64,000 nt of DNA from Clitoria ternatea (Eukaryota; Streptophyta; Magnoliopsida; Fabales; Fabaceae): positions 15,546,001 to 15,610,000 of the forward strand of contig CM075673.1 in the NCBI GenBank assembly GCA_037962975.1, read 5' to 3'. The position numbers and the translations under genes are program-made. Shown here piece by piece: positions 58,419-64,000 of the stretch. The notes under the pieces were generated by a model. The model was given only the letters and a program-made list of their open reading frames with translations. It did not search any database and was not told the origin of the DNA. How positions within the stretch are numbered: position 1 is the first letter of the stretch; each line of letters opens with the position of its first letter.

Positions 58419-60057
58419 GGTTGTATATTACAAGCATTAGATTTCCACAGAAACCTTCGATGGACGCACCATTATAATCTCAAATTAGAAGATCCATTCA
58501 TAAAGCCGTAAAGAAACACCATTTTGTTTGAATTTTAAGGAAAGTAGCATAAGAAGATAAAACGTTAACACTACAATACTCGACCCATAACAGAACTTAT
58601 TGTAACTTTTAATTAAAACGAACACATTTAAAACTGAAACACAAGAATGGGCCATACATAGATGGGCCTAATAATTATTTACTAACATAATCAGCCATCC
58701 ATCTAGGCTTAGAGACATTTCTTTTGGGCCGACCCACATTGGGCCTATCAGAATTTTTAACTCGAGAATAAAAGTCCCAGTCGGGATGAGTAGAGGTAAT
58801 CGCGGGTTGTCCAAAAGGATGATCCTTCACGTAAGACTGAACATCATTGGCCTCTACAACACCATCTAGGTACGAACATAGATCCTCATTACCATAAAAT
58901 TTCATTTAGTTTCAAATTTAATCAATTTTAAAAACTAAATAAAAAGTGAGAATGATCCATATAAAAAAATAAAAAATAAACTTTAATACCATATTAAATT
59001 TTAATATTAGACTCAATACAACTTTAAAAGACTAACTCATAAAATGAAATAATCTCACCCAATGCCTTGTCATCAAGATCCCCAAACTTATATGATTCAA
59101 GAAATATTGTTGTGTTGGGCTGCATTTTATATTAACAAAATTGTTAAATAAAATTAAAATCATAATATAAAATAAGACAAACAAAATAGCTTCTAATTAC
59201 AGGATTTAGGAAAGCCTTGTATGGTTTATCATCAATCAAAAATGTATTTGAAGCAGAATATGATCCTCCTTTCTTGATATTGTCCCATACTTTGTTCAGC
59301 TCCTTAAAAAACAACGGCTTGGAACTCTGCTCTAATGACTTAAACCCAGAATCTGTGCATTGGCTTTGGCCCTAATAAAACACAATAAGAAGACACCAAT
59401 CAACAGAAATATAATTCATAAAACTTTAAATATGCATCTCTTACCCAAACAAACACTAATTTCTTCCTTAATGCTGCAATGGCATAAGTCAAAGTAGCAT
59501 CCATGTTATGCTTGTTTCCATGATGAAAAGAACATCATTAAAACAATGGTATGAAGTTATTTTAAAATACACATTTTAAGAAGGGAGATACTTACTCCAT
59601 TCTAGAAGACCAAATCCCCACCTTAAATCTTTCTAAGCAGAATTTCATAAACTCTTCACTAAAGGGCCTTTTAAAAACTATGTATACAATATCAAATTAA
59701 ACATAATTTGAAAATCAAATATAAAATTTTATTAAAAGTAATGAAAATAACTCCTAATACTGTTTACGTTTTGAATTCTTTTATGTACATAGCAAGAATG
59801 TTTCTATATTTGCCATCAGGTGGACAATCATTTGGAATTTGGTTTTTATTACGACGACGATGCAGTCTGAGCTCTAGCAAGCCATTGAGGTTCATAACAA
59901 GCAACTTCTTTCTAGGACCAAGGTTCAGCTTTTCCAAAGGAACATCCAATTCTGTTTCAGAGTTTTTCACTTCATTATTATCTTCAGTGTCACTACCATG
60001 GCTACGAGCCTTGTTCTCTGTAGACATACTCAGAAAACAAATTTTGAGGATTTGATT
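58419..60057 (-). repeat. Inverted duplication, arm B, main part
   Basis: Reverse match to 27105-28800 with the same exon-intron order. The match stops at 60057, after GAGGATTTGATT, where a copia LTR begins. Confidence 0.85.
58675..60027 (-). pseudogene. FCP1/NIF-like gene copy, splice sites broken
   Basis: Exons by comparison with 27136-28591: 60027-59796 (start ATG at 60027), 59677-59596, 59511-59445, 59371-59201, 59119-59059, and a last part ending at 58675. Exon 1 reads KKLLVMNLNGLLEL, so the motif I nucleophile is Asn here too. The first donor is CT instead of GT (CTTG then CTATGT), so reading runs on to a stop and gives 87 residues. The acceptor before exon 3 changed from ACAG-G to ACAA-G, shifting any usable AG by one base and breaking the frame. 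The acceptor region before the last exon is also altered. The last part keeps SYLDGVVEANDVQSYV, which the other copy lacks in part. Coding traces are otherwise good, so decay followed duplication. Confidence 0.82.
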
Positions 60058-60113
60058 TTATTAGAAGATTATACAAATTTCTAGAATATTATACAAGTTT
60101 CTAAAATATTATA

Positions 60114-60131
60114 GAACCTTCTAGAATCTTC
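60114..60131. promoter_or_regulatory. Perfect four-unit heat-shock element
   Basis: GAACCTTCTAGAATCTTC fits GAAnnTTCnnGAAnnTTC without mismatch, 119 bases upstream of the TATA box. A partial site (TTCTAGAATATTA) lies at 60079-60091, and TTCTAGA words occur again near 60190 and 60218. Heat-shock factors bind such arrays in the LTR of the Arabidopsis copia ONSEN, so heat-induced transcription of this family is inferred. Confidence 0.7.
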
Positions 60132-60249
60132 TACAAGGTTACTAGGAAACATCTAGGAAAATCTATTTACATCATTTACTTTTCTATGATATTCTAGACA
60201 AGTCCATCTCTAGATCATTCTAGAGAATATTATAGTGATGGAGGATGCA

Positions 60250-60257
60250 TATAAATA
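60250..60257 (+). promoter_or_regulatory. TATA box of the partial copia LTR
   Basis: TATAAATA in the context GATGCA-TATAAATA-GGCATG. Confidence 0.7.
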
Positions 60258-60415
60258 GGCATGTTATCTCCTTATGTATTGATGTAAAAGTAATCAAGTT
60301 ACCAATTCCCCATCCTTTGAGTGACTTTCCCAAACTTCTTCAACTACCATTTTTAACTATCCAACTAATATACTCCAACAACCTTACCCATCACTAACAA
60401 TCAAATCACCATCAG

Positions 60416-60427
60416 TGGCATCAGAGC
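60416..60427 (+). promoter_or_regulatory. Primer binding site, tRNA-iMet, one base changed
   Basis: TGGCATCAGAGC differs from TGGTATCAGAGC by one base and lies one base after the LTR end as set here. Confidence 0.8.
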
Positions 60428-60511
60428 TACGTTCGATCATCTATTGGGCGTAGAAACATTACCATACTATCCTTAAACAACAATCAACCACTATCAATAT
60501 CTTTTTAACTA

Positions 60512-61441
60512 ATGGCTAGTTCTACTCAACTATCATCTCTTCCCGTTCCTATTTTTAATGGTGAAAATTATGATTTTTAGAGCACGAAAATGAAGACATA
60601 CTTCACCTTCCAAGATTTAAGGGAAATTGTAGAAGAAGGATTCACTTCTCTAACAGATGTTTCATCTCTTACTGCAGCTCAAAGAAAAGAACTAAAGGAG
60701 AATAAGCAAAAAGATTCGAAGGCCTTATTTACTCTACAACAAGCTGTGACTGACACTATCTTTTCAAGAATAATGGGTACTACCACAGCAAAAGAAGCAT
60801 GGACTACGTTACAGGAGGAGTTTGAAGGAAGTGAAAAGGTACGTGTCGTAAAACTTCAAACTCTACGACGAGAGTTTGAATTATTAAAAATGAAAGAGTC
60901 TGAAGCCGTAAAGGATTACTATTCCAAGATAAAAGAAATAGTAAATCAAATGAAAGCTTAGGGGAAAAATATTTCTGACAAGAAAATTATTAAAAAATTA
61001 CTTATCACTGCTCTGTGAAAATATGATCCAATTATGACAACTATTGAGCAAACAAAGGATCTATCTACTCTATCAGTAACAGAGTTGGTAGGGTCCCTTG
61101 AAGCTTATGAGCAAAGGTTAAAAAGGCACGATGAAGACTCAGTTGAAAATGCCTTTCAATCAAAGCTCAAACTACAGTCTCAGCATAAAGGGAATGAAGA
61201 AAAAAAGAATAATGGTGAAACTTCTAGAAATAAAGGGAATTCTAGAAATTTCTCTAGGAACAATCAAAATAAATATCCTCCATGCAGCATTTGTAAGAGA
61301 ACAAATCATGTTGAAGAAGGTTGTTGGTATCGTGGAAAGCCACAATATCAACATTGCCAGAAATTTGGACATATAGAAAGGTATTGTCGCAACAAAAACA
61401 AGCATCAAGCAAATTTCGCTGAAGAATATGGTCGAGACTAA
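60512..61441 (+). pseudogene. gag: Copia gag with four premature stops
   Basis: It starts ATGGCTAGTTCTACT at 60512 (MASSTQLSSLPVPIFNGENY). Stops in the same frame: TAG at 60578, TAG at 60959, TGA at 61016 and TAA at 61439. A UBN2-like domain covers TAKEAWTTLQEEFEGSEKV (60785-60840) and the following helices. A CCHC knuckle, CSICKRTNHVEEGC, is at about 61285-61326. A second one, near 61352, keeps HCQKFGHIERYC but has Tyr where the first Cys is expected. A basic, Asn-rich stretch precedes the knuckles. Confidence 0.85.
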
Positions 61442-64000
61442 CATCTTTTCTATGCTACTCGTGATTCCAACAATAATTCAAGTGGAAACTGGTACTTGGA
61501 CAGTGGCTGTAGCAATCACATGGCCAAAGATCTAAGCATCTTCAAGGATATCGACGAATCCATCAAAGTGAAAGTTCAAATGGGGAATGGTACTGTTGTT
61601 GGATCAAAAGGGAAAGGTACTATTATGGTAGAAACAAAGAAAGGTACAAAACTTATTTCTGACGTCTTATTAGTCCCTAACCTCAAAGAAAATCTCTTGA
61701 GTATTGGTCAAATGATGGAGAAAGGTTATTCTCTCCACTTCCAAGGGGACACATGCAAAATATACAATAGCAAGAAGATAGAAATTGGCCAAGTGAAGAT
61801 GGAGAAAAGTAACAGAAGTTTCCCAATAAGCTTCAAGCAAGGCATTAACATTGCCATGAAAGTAGAAGTTGATACCTCCAAGCTTTGGTATCGAAGGTTT
61901 GGCCACTTTAATATTCATGCCTTAAAGCTATTATGCCAGAAGAATATGATGAAAGATCTTCCAAGACTTGAAGAAAATAATGAAGCTTGTGAAGGATGTT
62001 TGCTTGGTAAGCAACATCGACAACCATTTTCATCTGGGAAAGCTTGGAGAGCAAAAGACTTATTAGAGCTGATTCACACAGATATTTATGGACCAATGCG
62101 AACACTGTCACTTCATAACAACAGGTACTTTATCTTTTTCATTGATGACTTCTCTAGAATGACTTGAGTCTATTTCATTAAAGCCAAATCAGAAGTCTTT
62201 GGAATATTCAAAAAGTTTAAGGCCCTTGTCAAGAAACAAAGTGGAAAAGAGATCAAAATATTAAGGAGTGACCAAGGTAAAGAGTACACCTCACATGAAT
62301 TTGATAAATTCTGTGAGGATAAAGGCATTAAGCGCCAACTTACTGTCACCTATACTCCACAACAAAATAGAGTATCTGAAAGGAAAAATCACACGATAAT
62401 GGAGATGACGAGAGCAATGTTAAAGGAGAAAGAATTACCAAACACGTTCTGGGCTGAAGCAGTTTATACTATAGTATACATACTTAACAGATGTCCAACA
62501 AAGGCTGTCCAAGATAAAACACCAATTGAAGCTTGGAGTAACCAAAAACCATCAGCAAAACACCTAAGAGTTTTTAGATCTGTATGCTACATACACGTTC
62601 CAGAAGAAAAGAGACACAAACTAGAAGACAAAATTGTACGAGGTATTTTCTTGGGGTATAGCACACAATCAAAAGGATATCGAGTCTATAACTTAGAAAC
62701 CAAAAAGCTCACTATTAGTTGAGATGTGGAGGTTGATGAAAATGCTACTTGGAATTGGAAAGATGAAAAGGTAGACAAAAACGTTTCCATACCAATGTAG
62801 CAACCTCAAGAAATTGAAGAAGATTCAAGAGAGGGCTCTTCACCACCACAACATTAAATTTCCTCACTAGAGTCTACTCTGAGACGAGTTAGATCCTTGG
62901 TCGATATCTACGAAACCTGTAACCTGGCTATAACTGAACCAGAAAGCTTTGAAGCGGCATCAAAATAAGATGTATGGGTGAAAGCAATGGAAGAAGAGAT
63001 CAAGATGATTGAGAAAAATAATACATGGGAGTTAGCAGATTGTCCTTCAGATAAAGATATCATTGGCGTGAAATGGGTCTATAAGACCAAGCTTAATCCC
63101 GATGGCACCATATAAAAGTACAAGGCAAGACTAGTAGCTAAAGGATACTCACAATAATATGGAGTTGACTACAATGAGACATTTGCTCCAGTAGCCCGTC
63201 TGGATACGATAAGAACTCTAATTGCTCGTGCTGCTCAAAAAGGATGGAGCATTTATCAATTGGATGTAAAATCTGCCTTTCTTAATGGTGATCTTCAAGA
63301 AGAGATTTATGTGGAGCAACCACAAGGTTTCGTTAGCAAAGGTAATGAAGGCAAAGTACTAAGATTGAAGCAGGCACTATATGGATTGAAACAAGCTCCA
63401 TGAGCATGGTACAACAAAATCGATCAATACTTCATGGATCATGGATTCAGGAGGAGCAAAAGTGAGTCAACTTTATACACAAGCTCCAAGGTCAGTATGA
63501 CATACTCATAGTCTCCTTGTATGTAGATGATCTTATCTACACAGGGAACAATATAAAGATGATACTCAAGTTCAAAGAAGATATGATGAAGACCTTCGAC
63601 ATGACCGACCTTGGCTTGATGAACTACTTCCTCAGCATAGAGGTAAAACAAAAGAAAGAAGGAATTTTTATCTCACAAAAGAAGTATGTTGCAGCACTAC
63701 TCAACAAATTCAAGATGAATGGCTGCAAGACTGTTGGAACTCCACTAGTAACTAATGAGAAATTGAAGAAAAATGATGGAGCACCAGAAGCTGATGCATC
63801 ACATTATAGAAGCTTGATTGAGAGCTTACTATATCTCACAACCACACGACCAGACATAATGTATGCTGTAAGTTTTCTTTCAAGATTCATGCAAAGCCCA
63901 AGCCAAATTCATTTTGGAACAGCAAAAAGAATCCTAAGATATCTACAAGGCACAAAGGAGTATGGAATATGGTATCAAACTTCAGGGAACTCAAAACTAC
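61442..64000 (+). pseudogene. pol: Copia pol: protease, integrase, RT, multiple stops
   Basis: It is in frame with gag. Protease: WYLDSGCSNHMAKD (61490-61531). Integrase: the zinc finger HFNIHALKLLC...CEGCLLGKQH (61900-62015), IHTDIYGPM, then a stop at 62165, LRSDQGKEY (62260-62286), and the region after TPQQNRVSERKN. The RT domain has WVKAMEEEIKMIEKNNTWEL (62975-63035), KYKARLVAKGYSQ with a stop on each side, QLDVKSAFLNGDLQEEIYVE (63258-63318) and YVDD at 63520-63531. A one-base loss near 63481 puts YVDD in another frame. The window ends inside the RT-RNase H linker. Stops after TIS, PM, PQH, SK, TI, YSQ and QAP fit loss of CAA, CAG or CGA codons. Confidence 0.88.

Larger units (their letters stand above)
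60059..60414 (+). repeat. 5' LTR of the partial copia element
   Basis: About 356 bp. The first bases read TATTAGAAG, where TGTTAGAAG would be expected, which fits a G-to-A change at the LTR tip. The end is taken as CCATCA before the primer site. It is rich in TTCTAGAA words and has TATAAATA at 60250-60257. Only one LTR is in the window, so both ends are estimates. Confidence 0.7.
60059..64000 (+). mobile_element. Ty1/copia element with heat-shock-element LTR, partial
   Basis: The 5' LTR is at about 60059-60414, with a primer site right after. gag and pol follow in one long frame up to the window end, so RNase H and the 3' LTR lie outside. The frame stays continuous for nearly 3 kb but carries about a dozen stop codons, almost all explained by C-to-T or G-to-A change. 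One base is lost near 63481. It inserted in the 5' leader of the inverted FCP1-like gene copy. Confidence 0.88.

Overview
This is repeat-dense plant nuclear DNA, most likely from a legume, and the element types fit soybean (Glycine) best. It holds plant Ty1/copia Sirevirus-type elements with an initiator-Met-tRNA primer site, plant Ty3/gypsy Tat-lineage elements, a plant L1-type LINE, hAT and CACTA derivatives, and a nuclear gene with GT-AG introns. There are no bacterial or organelle features. The species is inferred; no marker in the window fixes it.

Layout. Positions 1-7353 and 15585-16216 look like one very long LTR of an Ogre/Tat-like gypsy element. It is packed with tandem arrays (36-bp, 31-bp, 130-bp and 24-bp units), has a TATA box near 6305, and is split by a young copia-type element at 7354-15584. 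That element has about 1.95-kb LTRs and the perfect target duplication GTTTA. It keeps an intact gag-like gene but no pol. Positions 16217-24900 are AT-rich, degenerate LTR remnants and one MITE. A small six-exon gene for an FCP1/NIF-like HAD phosphatase relative lies at 27136-28591. A decayed LINE occupies about 29916-35040 on the minus strand.

Positions 35878-58418 are a single Tat-type gypsy element with 234/235-bp LTRs. Later insertions swelled it to 22.5 kb: a Sirevirus-type copia (37496-46608, target duplication ATTTC), a hAT-type element (46701-47253, target duplication ACTGTCAT) and a CACTA-like element (about 55500-57302). The gypsy carries a 68-bp tandem array in its 3' region and an antisense extra gene whose second exon is duplicated. 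From 58419 to 60057 lies the second, inverted and broken copy of the FCP1-like gene. Its 3' flank continues on the far side of the gypsy at 35877-35718. At about 60059 another copia begins (minus-strand gene copy on one side, plus-strand element on the other) and runs off the window end. Its LTR has a perfect four-unit heat-shock element.

How it fits together. The oldest visible structure is a tail-to-tail inverted duplication of the FCP1-like gene. One copy stayed structurally intact but lacks the catalytic nucleophile. The other was hit by splice-site mutations, by the gypsy in its 3' flank and by a copia in its 5' leader. LTR comparisons give an order: the gypsy (about 20 differences in 234 bp) is much older than the two large copia insertions (about ten differences in 1.7-1.95 kb each). 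No element here has a fully intact polyprotein. The most intact reading frames are the gag of the pol-less element and the RT-RNase H part of the nested Sirevirus.
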